In this document: positions 1-11,728 of the stretch, in pieces
Numbering within the stretch: position 1 is the stretch's first letter
Layout: the number at the start of each line of letters is the position of its first letter
From: Schistosoma haematobium
Taxonomy: Eukaryota; Platyhelminthes; Trematoda; Strigeidida; Schistosomatidae
Direction: 5' to 3'
NCBI RefSeq assembly: GCF_000699445.3
Contig: NC_067197.1
Location: 12,096,152 to 12,160,151 of the forward strand
Length of the DNA stretch: 64,000 bases
The notes under the pieces: model-generated
Databases searched by the model: none
Seen by the model: only the letters and a program-made list of their open reading frames with translations
What the model was told of the DNA's origin: nothing
Program-made: the position numbers and the translations under genes

Positions 1-144
1 ATCATATTTAGAACCTTTGAGTATTTATTTGGACAATAAACAACAACTAATGATGGTTTATCAGTTGAACTTCAGTTTACTTGTAATTTGTGACATGATT
101 CCACCTAATGTCATCAGCAAGTGTTTATTAAAATTCTTATTTCA

Positions 145-300
145 TTTAAAGCGTTGGTTAATGTTTTTGATGGAGATTTTTTCTCTGAGCTGGATGGTTT
201 GGTCGTTGAGCTTTCATCGTTTTTCTGAAAGATATCATCAGCAAAAGCTTCAGGTAGAAGTAGTTAATGTTAATTTGTACTTGTCTAAACGAAATCTCTT
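145..300 (+). repeat. Half copy of fold-back repeat family (FB)
   Basis: Resembles one arm of the fold-back elements at 28595, 42836 and 60003: the order 'ctgagctggatggtttggtc', a 'gagctttcatcg' block and 'catcatcagca' is kept. Only one arm is visible here, so it is a truncated or solo arm. Family function is unknown. Confidence 0.6.
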
Positions 301-811
301 ATACAGAATATAACCATATGATCATTAGTGGCTTACTTCAGTATGGGTTCACGTAGTTCTATTAAGAAGTTGTAATCGGTGGAATTTTGCCATTTTTTTG
401 AAATGAGACAATCACCATCAATAGTATAAGATGATTGTCAAGCTACATAACAAATTTCTTCTTTATGTTAAATAACAGAATTAAGGTGAATTTCAGTAAA
501 AATACATCTTACTTAGTAGTAATAATGAAAAGCAAAACGATGAAGGAAATTAGTGGACAAAATAAACGCCTAAAGGCATTAATTTAAAGCAGTAATTTAT
601 CGTAAAGTATCATGACAGAAGAAATATTTCTGCATAATATTATAACTAATTAGCAAAGAATACAAGTAGAAAAACACTAAGAAGCACAGATGCATTAAAA
701 TAAGAATTCATTGTTTATTCGTATATCAGACTGTGAGTATACTTCTTTGTAAGCGATTGTCTACTAGTTCTTTAGCGATAAAACATAAATCTAGAAGCAT
801 TTTTAAATAAA

Positions 812-860
812 GTTGAATAGTGGCTACAATGGGATCCAGGACAAGCGTTTCTTCCTAGTA
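812..860 (-). repeat. Truncated family-A hammerhead repeat
   Basis: The minus strand keeps GAAAC, a short stem III and the GTC cleavage triplet followed by CTGG, but the CTGANGA half of the ribozyme core is missing. It is therefore a dead fragment of the Smα-like repeat described at 37415. Confidence 0.6.
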
Positions 861-892
861 TTATTTTATTGTTGCAATATATATATATATAG

Positions 893-1240
893 TCCACAGC
901 GAAGTGGAGTAACGTTAGGAGACACAGTCCCATGATAGCCAGTGACCAATAAGTTTATGTGCTATTTGTTCCTCCAGCATTCTGTAGCCTATGTGCACTA
1001 TTGGTTTGGAATCACGGCTCTTCAACTCACCAATATGAACTGTCTTTATCCACCAACGCATTTAAAGTGCCGGATATTCGCTTCTCATCCTTTCAATTTC
1101 GTAAACAATGCTCCCATCGCGGGAAGACAATGGTTAGGACTTCGCTAACAGTGGCTGTATACGCGTTGCCATGTGAGAGCATTTCGAGAGGGATTGTGGA
1201 CTCTCCTCACCCTCAGCCACACCATGGCATCTGAGAGCTA
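893..1240 (-). repeat. Unclassified interspersed repeat family E, copy 1
   Basis: About 350 bp that recurs in opposite orientation at 12944-13300, sharing stretches such as 'ttcaactcaccaatatgaac' and 'catgtgagagcatttcgaga'. It is more GC-rich than its surroundings. Open frames here differ between copies and look incidental. An (AT)n tract at about 878-891 abuts it. Confidence 0.7.
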
Positions 1241-1575
1241 TATACACTATATATAGTTGTCTAGCGCCATATTCAACAACTTACTGAAAAGAAACTTTCT
1301 TTTCTCTATTTTTGTTTTTACTAGTTCAGTTGCTGGGCAAGCTGCGTAATAACAGTTACCGATAGAGCATCTGAATCAGTAATTTTATAATGATATCGTG
1401 ATATTAGTGATCAATTATACTTCATCGGAACGACTATTGCTATAGATGGACTGAAAATTTGATAAACTGATGCTGATTGAATAAAACATCTCTCGTTAGT
1501 CTATTGGTTAAGATATCACTAGATTTAACTTTAACTACATTAGAGTTTAAATAACACAAACTATTAACGAACAAA
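1241..1575. other. AT-rich interval, no gene seen
   Basis: Low-complexity AT-rich DNA between repeat E and the RTE insertion. I see no coding, RNA or repeat signal. The last bases form the left copy of the RTE target-site duplication (1576-1588). Confidence 0.5.
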
Positions 1576-1588
1576 AAGCACCTATTCA

Positions 1589-1740
1589 ACTCCGCCTGAA
1601 GTCCCTCCGGGGGCTACCGACGGTCCCAAGCCCGGATAAAGGAGGAGGGTTGGGCATGGGGTTAGCGTCCCCATCCCGTAGAAAACTAACTCGCTAAAAA
1701 AACGCTAACCAGAAAAAATTATTCAAACCTTTTCAACTCT
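1589..1740 (+). promoter_or_regulatory. Structured GC-rich 5' leader of the RTE element
   Basis: The leader can form nested stems: CCCTCC (1603-1608) with GGAGGG (1644-1649), CCGGG with CCCGG inside it, and a hairpin ATGGGG/CCCCAT near 1656-1673. The hairpin loop region 1660-1668 (ggttagcgt) is exactly complementary over 9 bases to 1702-1710 (acgctaacc), so a pseudoknot is possible. Such leaders in other LINEs act in transcript processing or translation; here that is inference. Confidence 0.6.
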
Positions 1741-1776
1741 GCCCCGGGAGTCAGAAGGCCTTCATTCAGAAGAACT

Positions 1777-2783
1777 ATGATGCCTCGTGATGAAAGCCGA
1801 ATTCCTTCGGAGGTCACTAGGCCAATGCCCCTTCTGACAACCAGAGCAACCATTTATTTAGGTACATGGAATACTCGTACAATGTGGGACACCGGAAGAG
1901 CCTTCCAAATAGCTGCAGAAATGAGGAGATACAACCTCGAGTTGCTTGGGATCAGTGAAACACATTGGACGCAAGTTGGACAACAACGACTAGCTTCAGG
2001 GGAGCTTCTGTTATACTCCGTCCATGAAGAAGAAAATGCACCACATACACAAGGAGTTGCATTGATGCTGTCCGAACAAGCACAAAAGGCACTTATAGGA
2101 CGGGAATCTCATGGACCAAGGATCATCAAAGCCTCCTTCAAAACAAAGAAAGAGGGCATTTCAATGAACATCATCCAATGCTATGCGCCTACCAACGACT
2201 ACAATGAAGACGCTAAAGATCAATTCTACAATAGGCTGCAGTCAATCATCGAGAAGTGCCCAACAAAGGACCTGACCATTCTGCTGGGAGATTTAAATGC
2301 CAAGGTTGGAACGGACAACACTGGATATGAAGAAATCATGGGACGACACTGACTGGGAGAAAGGAACGAAAATGGTGAGAGATTTGCAAATCTATGTGCT
2401 GTGAATAAACTGGTCATAGGTGGCACCATATTTCCACATAAACGCATACACAAAATAACATGGACTTCACCGGATCACACCACGCAAAACCAAATCGACC
2501 ATATTTGCATCAACAAAACGTTCAGGAGGACTATAGAGGACGTGAGAACCAAGAGGGAGCTGATATAGCATCAGATCATCACTTGCTGGTCGCCAAGATG
2601 AAATTGAAACTCAAGAAACACTGGACAATGGGGCAGACAATATCACAAAAGTTCAATACGGCCTTTCTTCAGGATACTAACAAACTCAACAAATTCAAGA
2701 TGTCCTCAGCAACAAGTTCCAGGCCTTTCATGATCTACTCAATGGAGAAGGAACTACTGTGGAGAGCAACTGGAAGGGGATAA
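1777..2783 (+). pseudogene. RTE ORF, endonuclease domain (broken)
   Basis: N-terminal part of the LINE polyprotein, an exonuclease-endonuclease-phosphatase fold nuclease that would nick the target DNA. Visible motifs in order: GTWNTRTMWDTGR near residues 30-42, LGISETHW near 57, a CYAPTND block, LLGDLNAKVG near 170, and after the break a TWTSPDHTTQNQIDHI block and a terminal SDHHLL. ATG at 1777 is the first ATG of the frame. TGA at 2350 replaces what is probably Gly, and a further shift near 2560-2570 moves the frame before SDHHLL. The domain is otherwise well conserved, so the copy died recently. Confidence 0.85.
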
Positions 2784-4791
2784 AGAGGCAATCACTTCAA
2801 CATGTCATGAGGTCCTGGGTCACAAGAAGCACCATCACAAGGAATGGATCACTGTTGATACACTGGATAAGATTCAAGAAAGGAGGAACAAGAAAGCAGC
2901 AATCAATACCAGCCGAACAAGAGCAGAAAAAGCCAAGGCACAAGCTGAATACACGAAGTAAACAAACAAGTGAAGAGGAGCATCAGAACCGACAAACGTA
3001 AATATGTGGAAGATTTAGCAACGACGGCGGAAAAGGCTGCAAGAGAAGGAAACATGAGACAACTGTATGACACGACAAAGAAATTCTCTGGAAATCGCCG
3101 CAAACCAGAATGACCAGTGAAAAGCAAAGAAGGCGAGGTAATCACCAACATTGAAGAGCAACAAAACAGGTGGGTAGAACACTTCAAAGAACTCTTGAAT
3201 CGACCAGCTCCACTGAACCCACCCAACATCGAAGCAGCACCCACGGACCTCCCAATCAATGTTGGCCCACCAACAATTGAAGAAATCAGCATGGCCATCA
3301 GACAAATCAAGAGTGGCAAAGCAGCAGGACCAGACAACATCCCAGCAGAGGCACTAAAAGCAGACGTAGCGGCAACTGCAAGGATACTCCACATTCTCTT
3401 CAATAAGATTTGGGATGAGGAACAAGTACCAAAAGACTGGAAAGAAGGACTTCTGATCAAAATACCGAAGAAAGGCGATCTCGGCAACTGTGATAACCAC
3501 AGGGGCATCACTCTTCTTTCAATACCGGGAAAAGTCTTCAACAGGGTATTGTTAAACAGGATGAAGGACTGCGTAGACGCCCAACTTCGTGACCAACAGG
3601 CAGGATTCCGTAAGGATAGATCGTGTACAGACCAAATCGCAACTCTACGGATCATTGTGGAACAATCAATTGAATGGAATTCATCACTCTACATCAACTT
3701 CATTGACTACGAAAAGGCATTTGATAGCGTGGACAGAACAACACTATGGAAACTTCTTCGACACTACGGTGTGCCTCAGAAGATAGTCAATATCATACAG
3801 AACTCATATGATGGATTACACTGCAAAATTGTGCATGGAGGACAGTTGACAAAGTCGTTTGAAGTGAAGACCGGTGTTAGGCAAGGTTGCCTACTCTCAC
3901 CCTTTCTCTTTCTCCTGGTGATCGACTGGATCATGAAGACGTCAACGTCCGAAGGAAAGCGCGGGATACAATGGACAACTAAGATGCAGTTGGATGATCT
4001 AGACTTCGCAGACGATCTGGCCCTTCTATCCCAAACGCAACAACAGATGCAGGAGAAGACGAACAGTGTGGCAGCAGCCTCAGCAGCAATAGGTCTCAAT
4101 ATACACAAAGGGAAAAGCAGGATTCTCCGATACAATACAGAATGCACCAATCTAGTCACAATTGACGGAGAAGATTTGGAAGATGTAAAAACCTTTACAT
4201 ATTTGGGCAGCATCATTGATGAACATGGTGGATCTGATGCAGATGTGAAGGCGCGGATCGGCAAGGCAAGAGCAGCATATTTACAACTGAGGAACATCTG
4301 GAACTCAAAACAACTGTCAACCAACACCAAAGTCAGGATTTTCAATACAAATGTCAAGACAGTTCGACTGTATGGGGCAGAAACCTGGAGAACTACGAAA
4401 GCCATCATCCAGAAGATACAGGTGTTTATTAACAATTGTCTACGCAAAATACTTCAGATCCGTTGGCCGGACACTATTAGCAACAACGTACTGTGTGAAA
4501 GAACATAACAGATCCCAATGGAGGAAGAAATAAGGAAGAATCACTGGAAGTGGATAGGATACACATTGAGTAAAGCACCGAACTGCGTCACAGGGCAAGC
4601 ACTCACATGGAATCCTCAAGGCTAAAGGAAAAGTGGAAGACCAAAGTACACATCACGTCGAGAAATGGGAATAGACATGAGAAAAATGAACGAGAATTGG
4701 ATGGAACTAGAAAAGAAGGCAGAGTGGGACAGAGTGAGTTGGAGAATGCTGGTCGGCGGCCTATGCTCGATTGGGAGTAACAGGCGTAAGT
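2784..4791 (+). pseudogene. RTE ORF, reverse transcriptase and C-terminal tail (broken)
   Basis: Second part of the same polyprotein. A 463-residue open stretch (3117-4508) holds the reverse transcriptase: IPKKGDLGNCDNHRGITLLS near residue 115, QAGFRKDRSCTDQI, DYEKAFDS near 197, GVRQGCLLSPFLF near 252 and the catalytic FADD box near 297. The codon just upstream of the stretch (3111) is TGA, probably from TGG; further stops at 4506 and about 4623 interrupt the tail, which otherwise continues through WKWIG, GRPK and GSNRRK. The stop after NRRK is the first TAA of the terminal repeat, so the element has essentially no 3' UTR. Confidence 0.9.
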
Positions 4792-4812
4792 AAGTAAGTA
4801 AGCACCTATTCA

Positions 4813-6890
4813 TTCTTTATTCTCTTTGCGTAAGTGTTTTTTCAAGATGCTTTCAAGCTGAACCAGTTACACTTTACATGTAATATATGATATGAAGTGA
4901 GGAAATCTTTCTGACTATTGCTATTATATATATATATATATATATATATATTACTAATTACACAACAGATTTTGTTGCAGCCAGCATTCTTTATTAGAAA
5001 TTCATTTTGTTATACTAATCAGATAAGTCTACTTGTAACAGATTTGAAACCGTATGCTTGCACTTTTACTGCTCATCGTCGAATCATCTTCATCTCACGT
5101 TATTTTTGACTGTTATCGATTGTCTTCATTAATAAATGTACATGAATTCTATTTGGTTATTGAGTCATTAACTTATTATTTCTCTTGTTCCTTTGTTCCA
5201 GATTTTTTTTTCTCGCTCATGCTGTTCTAAAGTCTACGTTTCCAGCCATAAAACTTGCAAACTAGCTGCCAAACACTACACTATCATTTGATTCATTTAA
5301 ATCATTATCTCAATTAAAAGATCAATGATTATAGTTGCTTTAACAAAAACAAAACATAAACAAATCATTCTATGTATAGTTTCTGGTGGTCCTAAAAGCT
5401 TTCACTATCAATGTTTTATAGATTATTATAGCAGAATAAATGAATAGTTAATAATGTAGTATAATATATTTGTATTTATAATATAGAGTTTTGTTTTCAT
5501 TAGATATGAAACGATCAATATTGAAAATGGTATCCTAAATGAATTAATCATTTGTAAACGTGTGTTCCAATGCATACTAGATGTGAGATAGTAATTAAAA
5601 GACAATTAGTAATATTAAGTGTATACACGCAGATAAAAGAAAAAAGAAACTATGGACTGAAACAATAAAATATTCGAATACTTCTTGTATATGTGTAAAC
5701 AATCTCTCCTTTGTGTGTGTGTGTGTTTTAAAACAATCACTGTTAATTGACACCATTCAACAATGTTTCCTATTCAAATGTATACTTAGATAATGATATT
5801 TTAAAAAAATCAACGTAGTTTACAATTTCATCTTTAATAAATGAATACAAACTAAGTGTGAATAAATTTAACAATCATATGTAATAAAGAAAGGAAAACA
5901 AGAAGTTAACTTTTATGTAGCACGCAAAGTTGCCTTCTCCAACGTTTAGTTTTTCTCTTCTTCCTTTTTTTCTATTGAGTAAGAGAAACAAAACAACAAA
6001 CAAACAATTCTATCTTTCTATTCAGTATTATATCTTGGCGACAATCAGAATTAAGGATTATTCGCTTAACTCTTCTAATATACAGATATAATTTGTATGA
6101 TTCATCATTATTCTACTTCACTTTTAATGCGTTCTGCTTTACAAATGAATAAAACTTACATATTCGTGTTTTCTTTATGAAACTACAAATGACTTTTATT
6201 TTAGTAAAGTAATTTAGGTTTAGGTCTTTTTAGTTTTGAAAAAAACAACATTATGATAAAATTAAGCGGAGGGGGAGGGGTGCGAAGTGGGGTGAGGTGA
6301 GATGAGGTGGGGATGTTTTTATTGTTCAATAAATTCGATGTGTGAGAGTTAAGTTAACTACACCTTGAATTATTATTGTTTTTTATATATTTTTTTTATT
6401 TTTAAAGAGATACCCCTATGAATCATCATCGGTATTATTATTAATACTGAATTAAAGAGATTATTTTAAGTAAATATTGGTGGTGTGTATAAGAAAATGG
6501 GATATTTTCCATTATTACATTGAATCAACTGGTAAATTTTTTTTAAAAAAGAAAAGAAAAATAAAGAAAGAAAAAAAAGAAAAAGATTAAATGAACAGAA
6601 TTTTCTACTGTTTTCATATGTCTTGAATAATCTTTAATATCCTTATAACGTTTGAAAAGCTTTAAGGATTTAAATTTCATAAGAGAAAAGAAAAATAGAC
6701 AGAAAGAAACTAAAATGCCAACAAATTTCTTTCTTTTCTTTTAATTTAAAAAAGTTGTTAACCCTAAAACTAATTAAAACAATAATTAACTTGGTCAATG
6801 TTGATGAATATAAATTTATTATAGAGAAATGTTAGATTAGAGTACAATAGTTAATGTAAATACAGTTTTGATTTAGATAGATTGAATGAT
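4813..6890. other. AT-rich interval with simple repeats, no gene seen
   Basis: Contains (TA)n at 4925-4951, a TG run near 5715-5728, poly-T and poly-A tracts, and a G-rich segment at 6266-6314 listed separately. No coding region longer than about 60 codons looks genuine, and no known repeat family was recognised. Confidence 0.5.
6266..6314 (+). other. G-rich tract with four G4 runs
   Basis: Within very AT-rich DNA there are G runs of 5, 4, 4 and 4 bases separated by 1, 8 and about 16 bases. This satisfies a loose G-quadruplex pattern; loops are long, so folding is uncertain. Confidence 0.45.
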
Positions 6891-6894
6891 ATAT

Positions 6895-7303
6895 CAGAAG
6901 GGGTTTTGTGGAGATTGTAGTAATTTCAACAGTTGAGATCATGAATCAATTGAAGCTAGACCACTATGGAAAACCTGGAAGCACTGGACGGTCATATCAT
7001 CCCATTGTGAGACTCCTCAGCGGTGAGCATTCACGATCACGCCTCGTGGGACTCGAACCCAGGACATATCATTCTTGCGCCAGGCGCTTAACCAACCAGA
7101 CCACTGAGCCGGCCGGCATCCAACGGTGTTAGTGTCTAACTTCAACTAATCCACGAAATTGACACATCCACAATTGTCATCAGTGAGTTACCATCTCACA
7201 CCAGACCCGGTCGAAATCCACTGGTCACTGCTTCTCACTACAACTCCAGGATATACATCTTGAAGCCAGTCACTAGTGAACATATGTTGATTAGTATCAG
7301 TAG
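6895..7303 (-). repeat. Family-C tRNA/hammerhead repeat
   Basis: Near full-length copy on the minus strand: head ending in a tRNA-like A box and B box (GGGTTCGAGTCC at about 7048-7060), a hammerhead-like block and the tail 'acaatctccacaaaacccc'. The ribozyme block is mutated (GATA in place of GAAA), so it should be inactive. Confidence 0.75.
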
Positions 7304-7490
7304 GGGGTTTTGTGGAGATTGTAGTAAGTCCAATGGTTGGGATCATGAGTCCTGGATTCGAATCCCGCGAGGCGGGATCGTGAATGTGCACTGCTGAGAA
7401 GTCTCACAATACGACGAAACGGCCGTCCAGTGCTTCCAGGTTTTTCATGGTGGTCTAGCTTCGATTGCCTCGTGATCTTAATTGTTGAGT
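7304..7490 (+). repeat. Chimeric family-C repeat, inverted join
   Basis: The first 45 bp are a minus-strand tail and the rest a plus-strand unit starting at the B-box region, so two copies meet in opposite orientation. The hammerhead at about 7388-7440 reads CTGAGAAG rather than CTGANGAG, with GAAAC and GTC kept; the changed core guanine predicts loss of cleavage. Confidence 0.65.
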
Positions 7491-7785
7491 GGTATATATT
7501 AAGAAAATCAATGAAATACTTATCGAAATTGAAAGAGTAGAATAAATAAACATTATAACATTGAATAATGATTCTTCATTATCAAAAGTTGATGAAAGTC
7601 TTGAAATTTCAACTATTAACAATTCCAGTATGCGTGTGAACATCTTGCTTACTGATATTAATTCGATTTATAATTTGCTATATATAAGCTTTAGAAATAG
7701 GATAGAAATTTTGGGAAGGATAATCTGTAACTCATTATGAATATATTCAATAACCAAGAAGTTTTTTAACTGTTAGAAGCAGAGA

Positions 7786-7985
7786 TAGATGGTGGCTAGT
7801 AGTGGAATCTAGGATGCGTGTTGCGTCGTATTTGAAGCTCGTCAGCTTGATGTACCTGCATCCCAGAGTTGATATGCACTCCGGGACTCGAACCCAGTAA
7901 GAGACTAATCAACTGCAGCTTTAAACATCAATGGGAAGATACAAACAAACAATACAAAATGAATATAACTAATAGAGTTCTGGAT
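7786..7985 (-). repeat. Degenerate family-A hammerhead repeat
   Basis: Minus strand shows CTGACGAG and a stem II, but GAAAC has become GCAAC and the cleavage triplet is ATC. The B-box-like 'gggactcgaacccag' and the tail 'catcaatgggaagatac' identify the family. Confidence 0.65.
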
Positions 7986-8504
7986 TGAAAAGGTGATTTA
8001 TTTTCGGTCATCAAAGTTACTATAAGCTAATAAAATTTGCAAAAAATTAATAGCGAATCATAGAATCATTCGGTAAAGACTGTTTACTCTAACCTATTTA
8101 TTCTAGCTCAGACTTCGTGGTTGGGGCCCTGAAGGATAATAATAACTTGTTGTTGCAGATGTTGGTTTACATATCCAAACTTGATCTCAGTAGTATAGTT
8201 CCGAATTAAACCAAGTCTAAATTGTATTTCATTGATCGTCAAATGAGAAAAATGGCTATCCAGTATTTTGATTTATCTAAAAAGTCTCTGTGTCCTCGAG
8301 AAAGGTTATTCTACCACGAGTATCTAGGTTTCGGTGCCTAACTGTGGAATAATACACAAGCTATCCAAATCCCACCTATTCACTTATCATATATTATGGA
8401 CCACTTAAATCCAAAGGACTTTAACAAAATTATTAGTAGTTTGTGACTGTACTCACTCTTTCGAGAGTCCATTAGAAGTAGTCTAAACGTTCATGTATCT
8501 GTGC

Positions 8505-8945
8505 AGTTACGTAGGTGGTAATGAATACATGACAGATGAGATTAATTTATGTATGGTGAAAGTCAGAAAGGTTTATGACATTCTAGACCACCTTTGGAGC
8601 CATTTTGATGTTAGTCCGCTTAGAAAACGTTGAATTTACACCCCATCAGTTAGAGGAGTTTTGCTCGATTCTTTCAAAATCTGACACCAATTGGGGATAT
8701 TCAATGACTCATTATGTTAGACCAAAACATACCCCAAAGGCTTACCGACATCCTTTGGTATCAACATGTTAGTAATATTGAGGTTCGACAGTGTGTATTT
8801 GGACGAAGTCACAATAATTCAATGAGCGTTACTATATTAAAACATTAACATCAGTGGTTTGGATACGTTTTACGAATTTCATTGCAATAACTCCCACATC
8901 GTAAAATATTTACTAACTCAGAAATTGGATGAAGAATAATGATAT
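8505..8945 (+). pseudogene. Decayed second RTE-like lineage, C-terminal reverse transcriptase region
   Basis: Translation with stops and one shift gives a recognisable LINE tail: YVGGNEYMTDEI, KVYDILDHLWSHFDVSPL, a VRGVLL block, then QHVSNIEVRQCVFG and HQWFGYVLRI. These correspond to the 'YLGS..', 'HLWRR.DV..K.R.Y', 'RVSN.EVR' and 'RWLGHVLRM' blocks of RTE-like elements and differ from the SR2-like family that dominates this window. At least six stops are present, so this is an old copy. The 5' limit is unclear. The assignment rests on motif memory only. Confidence 0.65.
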
Positions 8946-9068
8946 TGTATAAGCTGCTTTCCTATGTACATTAAAAAAGGATAATAATAACTAACTGAGC
9001 AACTATATTTCTAATGTTTCGTGATTTAATGGAGCTCACCTCTTCAGACTTGTTTACTCTTAAAAAAT

Positions 9069-9825
<757 letters not shown>

Positions 9826-10059
9826 TACTCTTAAGAAATGGCTTACATTAAGTCACAAGATGTCAGGAATACAATTTTTCTACTCAATAAGATATAACAA
9901 AGAAGAAAAATATATTCATTATTAACTTTCTATTCAATGCTCAATTTATTTGAAACTATTAAGTCTAACCTTGACATTGACATCTATAAACTCATTAACT
10001 TAGCAACTGGTTAGATATTACTACAGAACTGTTTAATTAAACCAAAATCATCACGAAGT

Positions 10060-10506
10060 TGCTAGGTTTGAAACAATTACGAGTTCACTTAGTCTGCGAA
10101 CGGAACAAAGATTCGGTGATTAAAGACCAATAGGCTAGCTATTCGATGTGTCCCAGCCCCGTTAACTAGAGGAAGAAGTTCAAGCTTGGAGTGGGGAAGT
10201 ATATTGCACAAACTGCCAGAAGCACAAGCGATAGCAACAAACAAAAATCAATATATATATATATATATATATAGATAGATAGATAGATAGATAGATAGCA
10301 CAAAACCGCCCCTGGGAAACTTCACAATATAGCATACTAAAAGACACAACAGACCAATGGCATTTAAGATTCTCTCCAGTGGAAAATACGACCTGAAGGT
10401 GAAAAGAGCGCTTTTGGAGCGAAACAAAGAAATTCAAATGTTCAAAATAAAATTACAAAATTAGGACCTTTTCCAAGTGAGTTCTGTGGATCTAACGTCC
10501 CCAACT
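10060..10506 (-). mobile_element. Solo LTR, family L1, copy 1
   Basis: Same roughly 420-bp sequence as 25400-25815 and 53720-54153, here on the minus strand and lengthened by (AT)n and (AGAT)n at about 10252-10299. Ends are TGCTAGG on the plus-strand left side and CCCCAAC(T) on the right, flanked by GAAGT (10055-10059) and GAAAT (10507-10511), a 4-of-5 duplication. Confidence 0.75.
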
Positions 10507-11386
10507 GAAATTATTTAAACAACATTTTAAACTTACTAATTATTATTAAATAACATAACAAATAAATTATTTTTAGTGGCTTTCTATTCTTTACTCCAAC
10601 CAATCAACCAACCAACCAAGCAAATTATCTTCATTAAAACATAACTGATCTATCGATGTTTTTGGAAAGAATCATTCCATTTCTTTATTTCAACTTTGAA
10701 AATTAACTTGAAATTAATTTTCTATTTATCTACTTCAATAATTTCTTTGTCGATTTTTTTCTGTTATACTTTTCGGTCAATTTTAGCTTAGTAACTTCTG
10801 TCACCATTATTCACACTAGTAATAATAATAATAATAATCAGTGATAAATCAATCATTCAGAGTATAACAGAACGGTAAAGAAACAAAACCAACATTGAAA
10901 AAATATAACTTCACTTTGTATTGTTTCAACATGAAAGCAAATTATCTTTTTAAGTCAGTGTTTATCTCTTACCGTTTAGTTTCTTTCTATTTCCTGTATT
11001 CAAACTTGACATGACATTGATGATGATGATGGTGATGGTGATAAGGATGATAAAGATTATATTAGTGTTAAATAATGTGAACACAAAATGCTATAACATC
11101 TTTGTGATACTAATAGTAACAGCAATGTTTTCATTTAACAATCAATTCGTTTTACTATAATATCAGTTACAAATTGAATTCACATTCATTATTTTTAATT
11201 TTGATTGATTGAGTCTATGTAAATTATTTTTAAAAATAAACTCAATTGAGCACACACACATACCTGCATAGTTACTAATATTAGATTTTTTTTTAATGTC
11301 ATAATCACACGATTTCAAATTTTTCTGAATAATGTTAGTTGGAATACTGTTTGAATTGTTGAAGCTTAGAAAAGGGAAATAGTATT
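10507..11386. other. AT-rich interval, no gene seen
   Basis: Holds only short simple repeats, such as (AAT)n near 10820 and a GAT-type repeat near 11017-11045. No coding or RNA signal was found. Confidence 0.5.
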
Positions 11387-11728
11387 CCAGACACTACCAG
11401 CAACAGCCTACTGTGTGAAAGAACAAAACAGATCCCAATGGAGGAAGAAATCAGCAAGAAGCGCTGGAAGTGGATAGGACACACATTGAGTAAAGCACCC
11501 AACTGTGTCACAAGTCAAGCCCTCACATGGATTCCTCAAGATCGAAGGAGGAGAGGAAGACCAAAAGAACACATTACGTCGAGAAATGGAGACAGATATG
11601 GGAAGAATGAATAACAAATGGATAGAACTAGAGAGGAAGGCTCAGGACAGATTGGGTTGAGTTGGAGAATACTGGTCGGTGGCCTACACTGGATTGAGAG
11701 TAACAGGCGTAGGTAACCCAGTAAGTAA
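11387..11728 (+). mobile_element. 5'-truncated RTE copy
   Basis: Starts at the block encoding WPDTISN and runs to a degenerate GTAA tail. The order [23 protein letters not shown] and NRR is readable with lesions. No convincing target-site duplication was found. Confidence 0.8.

Larger units (their letters stand above)
1589..4800 (+). mobile_element. Full-length RTE-type LINE with perfect target-site duplication
   Basis: A 3.2-kb non-LTR retrotransposon: structured GC-rich leader, apurinic-type endonuclease, reverse transcriptase, C-terminal tail and a 3' end of GTAA/TAAG repeats. The 13 bp 'aagcacctattca' occurs at 1576-1588 and again at 4800-4812, which marks both insertion points and shows the copy is not 5'-truncated. 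Length and gene order fit the RTE clade (SR2-like elements are known in schistosomes; I cannot name the family). Nonsense changes and at least one frameshift make the ORF defective. Ten or so truncated relatives lie elsewhere in the window. Confidence 0.9.

Noticed and set aside
959..1234. Overlapping frames in repeat E as a gene
   Set aside because: The copy at 12944 has different frames and breaks; no conserved protein.
1589..1720. HDV-like ribozyme at the RTE 5' end
   Set aside because: The first bases (TCCGCCT) pair with AGGAGGA at 1640-1646 with one mismatch, but I could not place the P2 strand after the P4-like hairpin. Kept only as a structured leader.
2903..3655. 250-codon minus-strand frame opposite the reverse transcriptase
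   Set aside because: Shadow of the sense coding strand of the RTE; no independent motif.
4360..4420. Hammerhead-like or tRNA-like signals inside the RTE coding region
   Set aside because: No CUGANGA/GAAA pairing and no A/B box spacing; ordinary coding sequence.
7040..7065. True tRNA genes at the B-box sites of family A, B and C repeats
   Set aside because: The A and B boxes are present but no acceptor stem or full cloverleaf can be drawn; these are SINE-type promoters.
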